NCBI GenBank assembly: GCA_900708905.1
Contig: CAADRB010000007.1
Span: 545,982-609,981 of the forward strand
Source of the DNA: Hymenolepis diminuta
Lineage: Eukaryota > Platyhelminthes > Cestoda > Cyclophyllidea > Hymenolepididae
DNA: 64,000 nucleotides
Direction: 5' to 3'
Each line of letters opens with the position of its first letter. The stretch's first letter is position 1. This document shows, one piece after another, positions 36,222 through 50,500 of the stretch. The notes under the pieces were generated by a model. It was not told where the DNA came from. It was given only the letters and a program-made list of their open reading frames with translations, and did no database searches. Made by a program: the position numbers and the translations under genes.

Positions 36222-39200
36222 ATGCAATACATTGAGCGAATTTTCTCCTCGGCTAAACGAATGTACAGTGATATCAACAGTGCCACATTGTGTGGAGCTA
36301 TTGATGTTATTGTTGTCAAGTATCCCAATGGTGAACTTGTCAGCTCCCCATTCTATGTGCAATTTGGCAAAACCGGCGTCTTACGCCCCTGTGCTGATGA
36401 GGTATGTCTAGCATTTTAACGAAATTCGATCATGAAACATACCTTATCCTATTTGTGGTTATAGCAACAGAAAAGAATAAAACCTATTTGACTCTGGATT
36501 TTGACCTTATAGGTTGAGGTCATGATCAACGGAGTATCACGTCCAGATATAAAGATGCGGGTGAATCGATACGGGCAGGCTTACTTCGATGATCCCGTAT
36601 GTTTAAAGAAAATATTAGTTTAATCATCATTATTGTTATTATTATTACCCACAGTAATACAAAAGAAATTTAAAAATTTATAATCGTGGGAAGCAACTGA
36701 TTTAGGTTAACAGAAAGTCTGACAAATGGTAAAAGGGAGGGTATTCAAATAGTATTGAGAGGAACGTCAAGGTATCAGAGAGTTTTGCTTCGCTTAATTT
36801 TTGCATTCGGGTTGTACAATATTTAAAATTAAAATTTTATGATTCGTCCCGCGGATTAGAGGAGGGTCTGTCCTGCTGCTTCACTTTTTAAAATCTTTTT
36901 TTCTAGTGAATGAGAAGGCAAAATGTTCTTACTTGCAATTTATCATCTTTATCATATTCAGAAGTCAAGCGTATTGGGAACTACGTATGAAATCCCAGAA
37001 GACTCCAGAGAGAACACGTCCAGTCTAGTCCACATTATCTTATATTGTGTCAATTACGCTTATCAGATAGACATTCAAGACATATTTGACGGTAGAAGGA
37101 CGTCAATCATACTCAAGTCACAGTGTCTTCAAGGCAGTTAATCGCGTGGTCCAACTCTGATGCCACAGACAAGTGAAACATTCTTCTCAAACATAACGGT
37201 TTAACCAGTTCCATTAAACTATTTAAAAAATATTTTAACATTTTCAATCATTAAAATCATAAATAATGACCTGGAGAATTTTATGGGCAGTCAGATTATT
37301 GCCACAGAAAAGGTATAAATATAATCACATATAGTCTTGGTAGTAATCTAAACGGGAAACGGCAGAATGGTTTAAATGAAGGTTGAGGAGAGAATTCAGT
37401 TTGAAAGCCTCGAAGAGGGTAGGGTTCCAATGAAGATTTATTGGATTGTCCACCTTGCTATTGATTATTTTTCGTTCATTGTGTAGAAGTAGTACTTTTC
37501 CAAACTTCTGGATCTGAGTCCAAAGTTCTTGGGTGAATGTTAATATAAATCGTACTTAGAGGTTTTACATCTATCTATCCTGAGCTATGAGCACCTATTT
37601 CTTTCCACTTTCAAGTTATATTTCTTTTACCTTTTACTCTTATTTTCAATAATAAAATTTAGAAATTAAAAACGACAATTAAAAAACATTTAGAAATTAA
37701 ATGTTATAAATACATTTTTTATACGAATATTTTATTCCTTTTACCTTTAGAATTCCGCTGATACTGAAATGAGAGCCTGTTCACCAAATCTCGATTCTGG
37801 AATCCAATTAGGTAAGTAAGAAATAAATATTTGAACGGTTACATTTCCATTATTTTAACACTAAATGCACTTCATTTTTCAAGTCTTCTTCTGCTGCTTA
37901 CGTACTTGCAGAATCTTTAAAAGATACACATAGGTTGAACGGTAAATTCTCGATGTGTAGAAACTCCAGTTTGATTGATTTTACATATAACAATAGAATG
38001 TAAACAAACGAGTAAGTAGAAGGTACTCCGCTCGATTATTTTCATTTTTTACCATCTTCAAATAGATTTCCAACCAGGTCAAAGTCCCCCAACCTCGGAT
38101 ACTTGTTCTTCTCCGGCTCCCTTGGAAACAACGGCCAAAACACTGGGCACTAGTTCGTCTGATATTGACTCGAAACAGGATATTCTCCAATCTGTTCCAA
38201 TACTTCTACAGAGTTCCGATTTTAGGTTTGTTGTTATTAATAGACTATTCTATAATATACAATCAACATTAATTTTCTTTTGAGTCAAACCTAAATGGAG
38301 TTTAATCAGCTGATTTTGAAGTTTGTGCTGATTTCACGTGATTTCACATATGTGTAAACCTTTTCACAGATCTTAGATGAGACAACACCCATTTTCTCAA
38401 GTCCGGTTATTAGCGAAGGAATTTTTATGATCTACAGAATAAGGGAAAACACAAGTCTTCATTGCCGTATTTAAACTTTGTTAGAGTTCAACTCGAATTA
38501 CGCACAATATATGGTAATTCATATTAGTTCCCATAAGCAATTTAGGGGACAAACGTTATTTTGAATAATAACGGTAAAAAATACTGAATATATATTAAAT
38601 CTGTCAAGAAAAATTATTTAGTAATTTCACGTAATTTTTATCTTCTTGACGGGAGTGAAAATATTTAATTAATACTCTGATCACAAATGTGAATTAGTTA
38701 AGCATATAGGTGGTTCATTAGTTCGTGTTTTCTCTCAGCTCATTTAATTGCTATTTCATTTTATACATTTATATGGCGTTAAGAGAGTGACGGGAACTAG
38801 TTATTTAGCAATATATTGCAGGAAGTCACCTTTGGGTTAAAATAAAACTGATACATAGCTTGAAAGACATTCATCCCAGTTCAAGGTAGCTGAGAAACCC
38901 GTTCTATTTATTGATTAAAGGTTCAAAATTACGTCTAGGGCTATCATTCATAACAAATCGGCCATGTCACTATAATGAAGACTGATTGCTGGGAAGTCTT
39001 TTTTGAGTCTGTTGATTGATAAATTGAAGTTTACTTTTTTAATAGTGAAACAAGCATTATTACAATTTCAATCAAGGAAAAACATTTGAACACTAGAAAC
39101 AGTCTTAGAAGAGACTAGCAGCTAGGTGTCTGAGTTCGGCTCCTTCTGATACTACTAATCTTTATCACGGCAACAGAATAGAGAGATAAGACAGATGCGA

Positions 39201-42200
39201 CAAGCAATTTTACTGGCAGATGTTTTATGAGAGATAGAAAGAAGGAATGAAGTGGTCTGTAGGTGTTGGAGGTTGTGGCTGTCTATCCTTGTTTAATGAT
39301 GGGACATATAAACGGTTGGAAAAATCTTAGGATATCTCTGCAGGGATAGACAGCAAGGGGGATTCGAGGATACCGGTGATACACTGGACTCTTAGGCGGA
39401 CCAAGTACAGGCGGAGAATAGCCGGAACATCAGATGATTTTTACTTTGAATTCTGGATACGGGTTTTGGATTCATTCATAATATAATTTTAACGTTTAAA
39501 TTTCAAAATTTCCCTATTAGGTTCCTGAATAAGAGTTCATGCCATCTCGTTGTTTTCGTTTGTTAAGATAGTCCTAAGTAATTAGCTAGCCGATAATAGC
39601 TAAAATGCTTTTAAAATAGAGGAGCATGCTAGATTTCACTCATGATTTCGTCTCTCATATTTTACAAAGGAGGTATTAATATTCTTTCATGTAAACGAAA
39701 GTGTAACTTCAATGCCAAAATTATAATTCTATGCAAGGTTATATTTAACATTTTGAAACTATTCTTAAATTACTTGAACTTGAATTCTTTGAAGTAAATT
39801 TTTACCTGGTAAACATTTTAAATCATGTAGCATTAGGAAATGCCAATTTTTTTATCGTTATTTAACTATAAATAATGCACATTTATTATGTGTTAGTTGT
39901 TTATAAAAGCTGAGTGTTTAGGGCACCAACACGTATGTTATCTACAGCGGTAAGTGGATACTTAGTCGATTATCACATACAATTCTAGTACACAAATGGG
40001 TGTGATTTAAAGTGATTTGAATTTCACAACTTCTTTAATACTGAAATGCCTAAGCCTCTTAAGTAATACCGCGGGAACATATTTCAATCCATATCTTTAT
40101 TTAAACAAAATTCTTTGGTTATGGAGTGGTAGATGCGAAAGTTAAACGCAAAAGGAGTAAGTTTTTTCGCCGCGTTAGATTGACATATTCAAAAGAATGA
40201 GAATATTTATTTTTTCAAAAAAAAGTCAAATTTTGTTTTAATTCTTGGCTCTCTTTAATGATTGATGGATTATGTTAATGGCTTAGAAAAAATTGTTGAA
40301 AATTATGCAAATTATATGCACCAATTTTAATAACGAAAGAATTGCAACACCGACAATGAATCAGTTTGTCGATATCGTTTCTCTTAAAATTATAATAGCG
40401 GAAATCGTCATCTGAACTTAATAGAAGTGAAAGCTTCCCTGAATAGTCAGTTGTTGCCCAAACTTGTATATCATGGGGGCATTTGAGTAGTGTATCTCCA
40501 TTAATAATAAACTTGGTGCGCTCTCAAACACGTTAATGTCTGGAGATTTTTGTGAGGGGCTATTTTTTGATCACCCTGTAGATGGGATATATGCTGCTCT
40601 CAAATCTAAAGCATTTGGACTCTTGGAAATGTATTCATTAACTATTATAAAACAAATTTGGACTGTTTTTGAAAAATATATGTGGGTCCAAATTTTCGTC
40701 CGTAAAAACTTGATATTCCTTTTAAAAATCCTACACAACTGAGGCAAAAGATCTTTTGAAAAGGGTAGTTACTACCCGAGGTCAAGCGAAACCTTTACTA
40801 TTCACCACCGAAATCTAGAAACGAATCGCTACTTTCTCTTTTGCCATATTTCTTCCTGTCAAAATCTTATAATTCATGCTAAGTTTATCCGATCAGTTTT
40901 TTATTGGCTGACGTAACAATTGATTTAAATATCAATTTCAAATTTTGCACCTCGATCAGGAGTAATTATCTACATGTGAGCCATTAAATTTAACTGAGTT
41001 TGGGCTCAGCTATCTCGGACTTTGAGATTTGTAGATACTTCGACTTTCTCACCTTATAGTACTGCGGAGTTGGAAGTTTAACTATTTGAAAGTATTTCTT
41101 TGATTATTTGATNNNNNNNNNNNNNNNNNNNNNNNNNNNNNNNNNNNNNNNNNNNNNNNNNNTATACTTAAGTCTAATTTACTTCAGTTTTTTACATCGT
41201 TAATACCTATAATGCCTAAATCTTTCGTCAAATATTTTGCAAACTGTTCATAGATTAAAGCGTAGTTTTGTTTTTGTCTGTTTTAGTGAGTTTGAGTCAA
41301 ATATGCAATGGTGGAATCAGAATAATTCGACCTCTGATTCTGACACAATCCGAACATACACTCTTACGGATGAACAAAGTAAAGCCGCTTCTCAGTCTAC
41401 TAATGACAGTGTCTGGGTGTACTGGAAGAAAACTTGGTATTCCTGGCGAACCGCTAACATCAAACTCCGTTTCCTACGAAATTTGGGATCATCTTTACCA
41501 CCGGTAAAGACCGGTTAACCGGTTTGGTTAACTTGGTAGTTCATTCATGTTTGCGTTCCCAGTTTGTGTACTTTTGTCCTTAGGTCGAACCAGCCGATAA
41601 ACTTTAGTAAACTATATTTATTTCTCTTTACAGGATTTTGAAACTATCGAGTCAAAAATGATGCAAACGGACCGAGAAAACCCAGCTTTCGTGCTACTAC
41701 CTGAAGTCCCTTCGTCATTGGCTAATGAAAAGGAGCAAGAAGGAACACAATTTGAATTGGACCAATCAGAAAACTCAGAGGTGAGCGGGAAACCCTTCTC
41801 CACGGACTTGCATAAAGCGTCAAATGATGACGTCAATGAAATGAGTCAAAATCTGCGAGCTACCTTTATGTGAGTTTTACGGACATGTATACGTGATGCA
41901 TGTGGCTAGATCATTCGGTGATTTTTTCTGCCCATTCATAAGATCGCATTAGCAGAAAAAAATGTGTCATCGATGGTCACGTTTTTAAAAGAGATCCCGG
42001 TGTTATACATTTCGACGGTTTTGCCTTCATTACAAATCATGAGCTGATCGTTTTTCCTCACTCATGAGAAACATGATCTATGACTATCATAACATACGAT
42101 AATACAAAATAATTTTGCAGTTTTTAATCCCAGAAAAACATAAACAAACGAAACGAAAGGGAGTGACCGAGCAGCACGTGTCATTAAAAGGATCCTATTT

Positions 42201-45200
42201 TAAATACATTTTAGGTCTATCAGGTTGTCTACTAGTTATTGATATGGTATAGTTTACTGTTTGAGTTTTCAGGTTTTATTGATGAGGTTGGTTGATTTGA
42301 TGTATTGGTCGTACAAATTTGATATATATTTCTTTTCTAATAAGCAAGATCTTCTATTTCATACTAGTCTCTATTAATTTATTCAAAATCCGAAAATAAT
42401 TCAAGGTGGTACTAAAAGGCGTATCTAATTGGAATTATGGGTTTTCTGCCATTATACATGCCAGCCCAAGTTTTTCTAGTAATTTGCTTTTTTGAAGTAA
42501 TGGATATTGGCATTTAAGGACGATTGTTCTTTCCAATTTTATTGTTTTCATGGAATCAGTATCCTTTTAAATCGGAATTTCTCACTGACTAACTAGTAGA
42601 ACGAGTCGGGTTTTTTGCCTTCTTCATATTCTATGGGAAGCTAATATTAACTCTAGAAAACCGCTAGGAGATGAAGAATGAATCAAAAGAGTCGGTTAAT
42701 GTCAGAAGTCATCGATGCACATGAAGTATTGTGGTGGCCAATCGCTCTGGTTAAGTTTGGTCAACAAGAGGGGTGGTAGGAGGAGAGTTTTCATAACCTC
42801 GGCTCCAGGGTACTTTCTCTCTGTCCAAGTTTATTGTTGCAAACACTTCTAATAGGCTTGGAAACTTATTTTTAACTTTTTGTTTAAAGATTTTTGATCG
42901 TTTTCCTACTTTGCGATTTTAAAATGAGCCTGAGCATATTTTGGTAACTAGGTGCCCACAAAGTACCTACTTGCTAAGCACTGATTCATTTTATATGCAT
43001 AATTCCGTTACCATGGCAATATCAATAAAACAGTTTTCAATTTCCATTTATTATGCTAGTCAAAATAAATAACACACATTACCTATAGCTATTGTATAAA
43101 TGACAGATTATAATGGCTATTTCTTTCCCTAGTGGTGATCATGCACTGTCCGTGCCGAGTACACCTCCTCGTTCACCATCCACGAGTGAATTTGCCTACT
43201 TTTCTGACGGTCACTCGCCGAAGGATTACGAGGAGGAGAGCCAAATGAATCTGCGACTCAACTGGCGCCTTCAGTGCAAGTGGGAACAGGGATGCAATAC
43301 TCCAGCTTTCAAACTTTCCTCGAATGATCTCGTAAGTCTTGCAGTATTCTTATTCTTAAAGAATCTAATAAGATGGCAATGGGATAATAACATATGGGTA
43401 GAATAACTCCCAACGTCATTTTAAAAAGCGTTTTCTAACACTCATCTTGGGTAGGGAGGTTGCACCATGGAGTGTATCAAGTGAGAAATTAGAATCATGC
43501 CGCCTCCTTTATTAATCAGGCTAAACCGGTAAGGTCGACTATTTCGCTTATTGGATATGCATTCAGTGGATTTCACCTCTGACTCTGTAGATGAACACTT
43601 TAACTTCACTGGGATGTAGGTCCCCATTTAGTTAATATTTGAAGGTTAATCCAGACTAACTGTCAAAAGCAGTCTGTGCCGATGTTTTGATAATACTGGG
43701 ATGTAAATTTTTCCTCCCAAGACAAAGCGGGAATGCTGTGACCTTGAGCCAGGTTTCCTATTAAGTCTTTAAACCTTTACAGTTGCTTAGTTTTTAACTA
43801 TCGGTTTTCATTATTTTTCAAAAAATTGGAGGAATTTCGATATTGTCATCCGATTTCTTCATTTCATTTGATTGTATCAGGACAAATGAATGATTTTTTA
43901 TTTCTTTTTTATTCCTTTATGAAATTGCAGATAAATTCTTATCTTCTCTACCAGTAATGTAAGGGAAATATATTTATCATTTTGTTTTAAGTGAAAATAT
44001 CGTACACAAAAATATACATTGTTGAAAAAGTTGCGCATACCTGTTACTTCTTTTACCCATTTTGACAAATTAGCTGATGTATCATCGCAAATATGGATCC
44101 GTTCCATCTAATTTTTCTGGTATAAAATGATAAATATAAACGTATTATTTTATGCCAAGTATTCAGTCTTTAAATAATTTACTGAAGGACATTGATCAAT
44201 CGAAAATAGATAATTTAACCTAGAGACGAAGGAGCATTTTTTAAACAACTTGGAGATCAGGAGCACGTTTTCATTCATGAGTTTAAATACGTATAAAAAC
44301 AAGAGTGGTAATACTATAAATAACTATTTTTATTAAAATATAGGTGAAACTGTTGAATATTTCATTTTGAATTAACTTCTACAGTAAAATAAAATTTGAA
44401 CATTCAAGATTTTAACATACAATGTGTTGAATGAAAATGTGAATATCACAGCTCCGGTAAAGTCACTAACATCTAAATTTGAATGTTGAGAGTACTTTTA
44501 ATGTTTGTTGTTCCTCAACGTCGTTAGATTACTTTAAATTGCAGAATCTGTTTCACGCTCGCAGGCAAATTCAGACATTTTATAAGTTAGATAGTCAAGG
44601 ATATTATTAACCAATCACTTATTCCTCCTGCTCTCTTTTGCATCATTAAGTTACTTTGCTTAACAATGTAACTCCTAATAACCTCTTCCCAGTCTTAATG
44701 AATTCCTTTGCGATTTTCGTGAACTTTAGAAAAGACTTGGCCTTGACGATGGTATGAATGAGGCTGTGTTTACCACAATTAACAAATACCAAGGCACGTG
44801 CTCCTGCTACTGTCTCATCTTTGTGTGGAATTATGATGATAAAATTGTTATATCCGATGTGGATGGCACTATTACCAAGTGAGTAACTACTCAGACGCCA
44901 TGCTAGAAATTCAGTTAACTTGGTTGATTGGCAAATCTTCTTCCCTTTCTGAAGATCTGATCTCCTTGGGCATGTGATGCATTGGGTGGGTTTGGAGTGG
45001 ACTCACTTGGGTGTTATTCAATTATACAAGAAGATTTCGGAAAACGGATTCCGTCTGATGTATCTATCTGCGAGGTCAATAGGTCAGGCTAGTCCGACGC
45101 GGAATTTCCTTGAGGGTTTGCACCAGGGTGACGAAAAATTGCCAGCTGGTCCCATTATACTTTCACCAAATTCACTTATTACTACAATCCAAATGTAAGT

Positions 45201-47511
45201 TTATTCTGATATTATAATGGAGCTTTTATTGTTCGTTTGTCGTCAAATTAATGAAAGTTAGTAATAATAATAATAGAAATTAAAAACAATTACAGAAGAA
45301 ATGGCATAGAATCACAAGGGTATAAAAGTTCATAATGCGGCGTTGTCCGACTCTTGACTTCTTACGATACTGTTAAGTCTTACAGATCATTTTACGGAAA
45401 TTCGTAGTAAATTTCGTGATAGGACTTGACTTTATGCCCATTTTTAGGGTCAAGACAGTTAATTCTGACATTAAGATTAAGTAGGAAATGGGATCCTAAA
45501 TATCAAATATCACTCGCTCCTTGTCATTTATATCTTTGACTTTATCGTTTTCCAACCAAGAAGACGTACCCACTTTCAAAAGAGGATAGGGGCCGTATGT
45601 GTGAGTTAGGAAATCGGGCGAACTCTACTTCATTTAGACTCCTGGATAATCATATCAACTGCTTTTTCAATTTAAAATTACAAAATCAACCTTAATTTAT
45701 TGCATTTATCAGCGACTCGCATTTCTGAAGCAGATTAGTATGGTCAGATATGGTGGGGATAAGTCAAGTCAGTGGTAGCGAGTTTGATACGGAAGCAATG
45801 TATGTCTAGAAGACGACATGACCGACTTTACTGGTTAGGGTTGATCAAGGCAGTAATGATTGTATGTGGATTTCTCATCGAAGTCTTCAGAGTTAATTGA
45901 GGCTGATTTCATTTGGTTTCTAGTATGTTAAAATCACCTTAGCTGTTATCCTATTGGTGTCCTGGCTTTTATAAAATGTGGTGGGTCAAATGTCCAAATT
46001 AATGTGCTGGTTGCTAGGCTCTGGATGTACAAGAAAATGAATTCACTCACAAAACATGGGACAAATGCTGAAGTGCGAGTATCAAATTCCCTAAGAAATT
46101 GCATCAGTTACAAATACAAAACGACCCACTCCATCGTGTCAAAACAAGATAGGTCGATAGGTCCATTTATATTATGCGCCATCTACAACCGTTGTGTAAA
46201 AAAATTAGTTCAAAATTGCAGTAGTTTTAAATGTTGAAATTCATTTAATTTTAAATTTAAATTTCCGAGAACAAATGACAATTTTTTGAGCCTATTATGA
46301 GTTGAGATTACTTAGCAAGGTGAACTTTTGGCCTCTCTTGGAGCTGTGGTAGATCCCACAAGGGTAAAATTTTGCCCTTGAATTAATAACACTGAACCTC
46401 TTACCAGAGTGAAAATAAGTTCTAAGCAAGAATGCGTGAGGTTGGGAAAGTTGAAATATCTAGAGCTTTGTTGAAAGAAGAGGATAATAGGAAAACTAAC
46501 TCTTAGAGATAATGATGCGAAACTCTACCTGTTCCATTGTCATCTCGATATAAATCCTAATTCAATTTTGATAGCTAGCTTTTTTAAAACACCTGCTCAA
46601 GGAAGGATTTAGTTAAACAAGTAGTCTTGATATTTGTATTACGTCACGGATTGTTTCAAAGGTAAGAGCTATAAAAAACACACATTCTTACGTATTGCTT
46701 CTGCCGGTAGTAGTTGAGAGGGGAATTTGAAGGTTTTGATTTTTAGAAGTTTTAGATTTATCTTGAGCTAAAATTTCAATTGTAGCCTCTTTTACTTGAC
46801 TTCAATTATTGGTGGATATTATTTTTTGGTTTGAGTTACATTTCTATTTGCAATAGATTTTGGTTTGAATAAACGATGTTTGGAATTCACTTGTGTTTCA
46901 TAACTGTGTTTTAAAAATGCAGTCCTAGTAGCTGGATATACTGTGCATCTTTAATTGCATGGGTTTAGAAAATTGGGTGGTGGTGCCTTAACAATTTACA
47001 TAGTTGAATCATTTTAATTTTTCCACAATCTGAGTAGCTGAACTGTAAATATCATTCACAAAGGAATAAACTCTCATAAATGCAATGTAAAATTAAAGAG
47101 ACTTATGCAAAACAGAGAAAGAAACTAATAAATTCTTTTCCTTTGCATAGGGAGATAATCCAGAAGTGCCCACAGGTCCTAAAGATCGCAAACTTGAAAC
47201 GGTTGAGAGAGCTTTTCCGTGAGGTCGATCCAGATGCTCCAAACCCCTTCTATGCAGGTTTCGGGAATCGTAATACCGACGTGGAAACCTATCGAGCTGT
47301 GGGCATTCCCGATTCACGAATATTCATTGTCAACCCAGAGGGAATAATCGAAACTCCCGTGGGCCTCAGATTACCAACCGGCTACAAAGCTCTCTGTGAG
47401 ATGATTGATTCAGTTTTTCCTCCTGGACATCATAAACTCCCTGGCAGTTCGGAGTACTCAGATTTCTCTTTCTGGAGAGATCCTCCGTCTCTAACTGATG
47501 TTGCCCCCTGA
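36222..47511 (+). CDS. LPIN: Lipin, Mg-dependent phosphatidate phosphatase
   Basis: Converts phosphatidate to diacylglycerol for membrane and storage lipid synthesis; lipins move between cytosol, ER and nucleus. Exons: 36222-36401, 36513-36596, 37751-37811, 38066-38225, 41287-41503, 41634-41869, 43133-43331, 44730-44878, 44955-45194, 47151-47511. They join in phase to 628 codons plus stop. N-LIP: ATLCGAIDVIVVKYPNGEL and FGKTGVLRP (residues 21-56); Gly81 matches the Gly84 mutated in fld2J mice. Exon 7 has the acidic/Ser linker EFAYFSDGHSP and ends FKLSSNDL. The HAD domain starts KRLGLDDGMNEAVF with catalytic DVDGTIT (422-428), then LMYLSARSIG, GPIILSPNSL, FYAGFGNRNTDVETYRAVGI and FSFWRDPP near the end. 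Shorter than usual (about 850-900): the middle M-Lip domain is not recognisable. Intron 4 spans a 50-N gap. Confidence 0.93.
38226..41286 (+). other. Lipin intron 4 (3.1 kb), no exon recognised
   Basis: Flanking exons end with AG and begin with T, which together make a Ser codon. A 68-codon open frame at 40536-40742 has no lipin similarity. AT-rich. Confidence 0.55.
41113..41162. other. Assembly gap (50 N) in lipin intron 4
   Basis: Run of exactly 50 N, probably a placeholder of unknown true length. It could hide an exon, although the flanking exons are in phase without one. Confidence 1.
43437..43600 (+). repeat. Dispersed repeat family B, copy 2 in lipin intron 7
   Basis: Begins AACACTCATCTTGGGTAG like the copy at 12.6 kb and carries the CACCTCTGACTCTGTAGA block at similar spacing. 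Confidence 0.55.
45760..45890 (+). repeat. tRNA-like SINE fragment in lipin intron 9 (tentative)
   Basis: GTCAGTGGTAGCGAGTTTGATAC resembles an A box. The tail GGATTTCTCATCG resembles the tail after the tRNA-like head at 51.1 kb. Too diverged for a firm call. Confidence 0.35.
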
Positions 47512-50500
47512 ATGAATTGTATTGCTCTTCTCCGGAGGAGAAAAGAATCAACTATATGTACAGCTTCCTATTATGATTTTTCTATTAATCTTATTATGAT
47601 TTATACTTTTAATATAATTTGATCAAATTTGCACTGTCTATCTCTTTCTCCACCATTTACACCAAAATATTAAGACAAAAAAACCAGAATATTGTTTGTT
47701 ATTGTGTGAGCTTTCTCGTTACAGTTTCCACCCTCAAATGTAACTGAATTTGTGATAAGGATCAGGGATGTTTTCATTTTGTCCATTTGATCAACAAAAA
47801 TGATCAGGTGACGTTTGTACGAAATAAATATAAAGATGTATGCCTTTAAGTATTACAGTTGTCAAATGAAGAGGAAGGTTAAACATGATGAAGCTTATCT
47901 TGAAAAGCAAAGATATATCTGGGGCTGGAGTTCCAATTTGTGCCGCTTTAATCGTAAAATCTTCACAATGTTTGAGGGGCTCAAACCAAGGCGATTGGAG
48001 GTAATTGCACTGACTTTCAAGAGCGGAGATTTAAATTCTCTTTCTGTTTCATGGCCAAAAACTTCACAATCCAGCTTCAATCAGTTTGATGTCAAAAGAA
48101 ATTTAACTTCTGAAATTGCGTAAGTTTAAAGAATGGGCGGTTGCACTACATTCATGTTTATTTCAGTACAATTATTGGAGATGTATAGTTTTCAGTGATA
48201 AAGAAAAGGGAACTATGAAAACTTCCATTTTGGAACGCAAATCTCGAGTTGCCGCTTTGATCTGAAGACCCTTTTGGCTTTAGGTTTTTGAGAGAGTTCC
48301 ACTTGGTTGGAGCTTAGCTCTAACGGAGAAAGGCCGAAGATTGCACTAAATATCCATTTCTGAGAGAGAAGATTTGAATTCGTTTGCTTTTTCTTATAAT
48401 TCCTAACTTCAAAATCCAGTTCAAATTCTCCTGATATCAGAAAAAATCAAACATACAGACTAGATTAAATTTGAAAGGCTGAGTGGTTATTCCACTGCCA
48501 TCTTTTAACAATTTCATTTTAGTTCCTCCATTATTTATACCGATGTTATCTCCATCCTCTTAGAGCTGGCAACAACAAGTTACATTTCTCTTACGGTGAT
48601 AAATCACTTAATTGATTGATCAATGCAGATTATGCGGAAACTAGACGGAAACTAATCTCGTAATCCTTCACTCTGATGCAATTTCGCCATCTAAATTTGG
48701 ATTTCCAGTCACGCCATTTCTGAAAAGTATTCAAACTAAACGAATCGGTACTTCCAGTTTTACATTATGAGCGCTAAATAATTTCTATAATCAGTGGGAT
48801 TGAGTGTAATTTTGGAAATACATTGAGTATTTTGGCGTAATTAATAAAATAAAATGAAATTTGCTAGCAATATTACTAGTTACACAAGGAATTCTTATCC
48901 CTTTAATTAAAAGAATATCTATTGCATATAAATTATTCGTGATCATAAAATGGTAATAAATCCTCGCTTAGTCTGAAAGTTAACTCAAAAATAGACCTTA
49001 AAATACGTAAATAAATTAATTATATCAATGCGTAATAGCTAGCGGTGTAGTGAATTACTATTGGGTTTGCTCAGGATGACGAAAAGTGTGAAATTAAAGA
49101 CAGGAAAAAAGTTCTCGACGATGAGTAGTAAAACCAAGACCGATCTCATCTATTTGCTCCCGGTAATAAAGATGTGTAAACAAATCAGAACCAGAATCAG
49201 AATCAACCATTCTATTAAATCAGCTGGTCCTCTTTTAATCGTGTTATGACTGCTTAGCTTCTCGTTTCACTACCAATTCAGACTAGATAGTATTGACTAT
49301 AATTTGCATTTCTCGGCAACTTAACTCGGGATGATGCCAATACTCCTAACAAAATGAGTATTCAACTTTCGATACTATTAAACATTTTTTTAAATTCACA
49401 ACTGAACCTGATTTTCTCATGACAAGTCACTTTTATACGCGACTATTACCTCGTCAGAACTGTTTTATTTCCTTCCTAGAGTCATTAAACCTATTTTGAA
49501 GCTCTAGCTGTGAGAACTTCATGGTTTTAAATATCTGCAAACCTTGCGTTTTAGAGTTTCATTATGCTGCTTAAGTAACTCTCCTTAATCAAAATCGGGA
49601 AATTTTGTCTTCATAAGGCATGAAAGGCGCATGCCTTACTTGAAATCCGATTTTGTAATTAAAAATTCACCGAAAATATGATCATTTATTTATTAAAGTA
49701 ACATTTATCAAACTATTCGACCAAAGAGATGTATAGCTAAAGGGTTATAGTTTTGGAGAAAGATTTGGTCCACATAATTCGACATTATTACCCCTTAACT
49801 ACCCGAATCTAAAGAATAGGTGTTATTTATCTTTATTAAAGGGTAATTTAAAAAAGTGCGCAGTACCTACTTTCAGTGCTGATATTATATACTTATATGT
49901 GGTGTTTTAATCGATGGGTCTAAAGAACAGTAAGCTCGTCGGCAGTGCAAAAGCACTGGTTTCTTTTCTGTTGCTTTTAAAACTCTCTTCATCTTAATTT
50001 TACCAACCTATCCTCGAAGTTATTATTGCGGCAACACTGTACACTTTATCAATAGAGCCAATAATATTAAGCTCTTCCTAATAGCAAGCAATAAAACCTT
50101 GTAAAACCAAGATTTCATTGAATAATTTCAATTTGATTGCTGAAGCACTTTTTATAAGTTAAATATGCTTATTTGACTTATTAAATAATTTACTTTATTC
50201 GGCAAACTTAAAAAGTCATATCATTGATACATTGATTTTCACTACAATACCTTCTGGGGAGAAGAGAAAAGTAAATAAAGGATTTCAGCCTTGAAACCAA
50301 GATATCTACATAGTTCCAATTCCTGAAAGGTAATTTTATTTCTGGACATTTTGAAAGCATTCGGTTGGAGCATGACTTTCAATGGCAGTAGGTTGATAGT
50401 AAAGATCTTGAATTTCAAGGGCTAAGGTTTGAATTTCTTTAAACTTTCCTAATCCCGCATTTCCCAATTCAGTTAGAATTCATCTGACTGTATAGAAGAA

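Noticed and set aside
40536..40742. 68-codon plus-strand open frame in lipin intron 4
   Set aside because: No family recognised, no splice sites that fit the lipin phases; probably chance.
41268..41507. Frame reading LSLSQ in lipin exon 5, first thought to be the LSLCGG of M-Lip
   Set aside because: Exon phase on both sides requires the other frame; this one hits a stop after joining the next exon.
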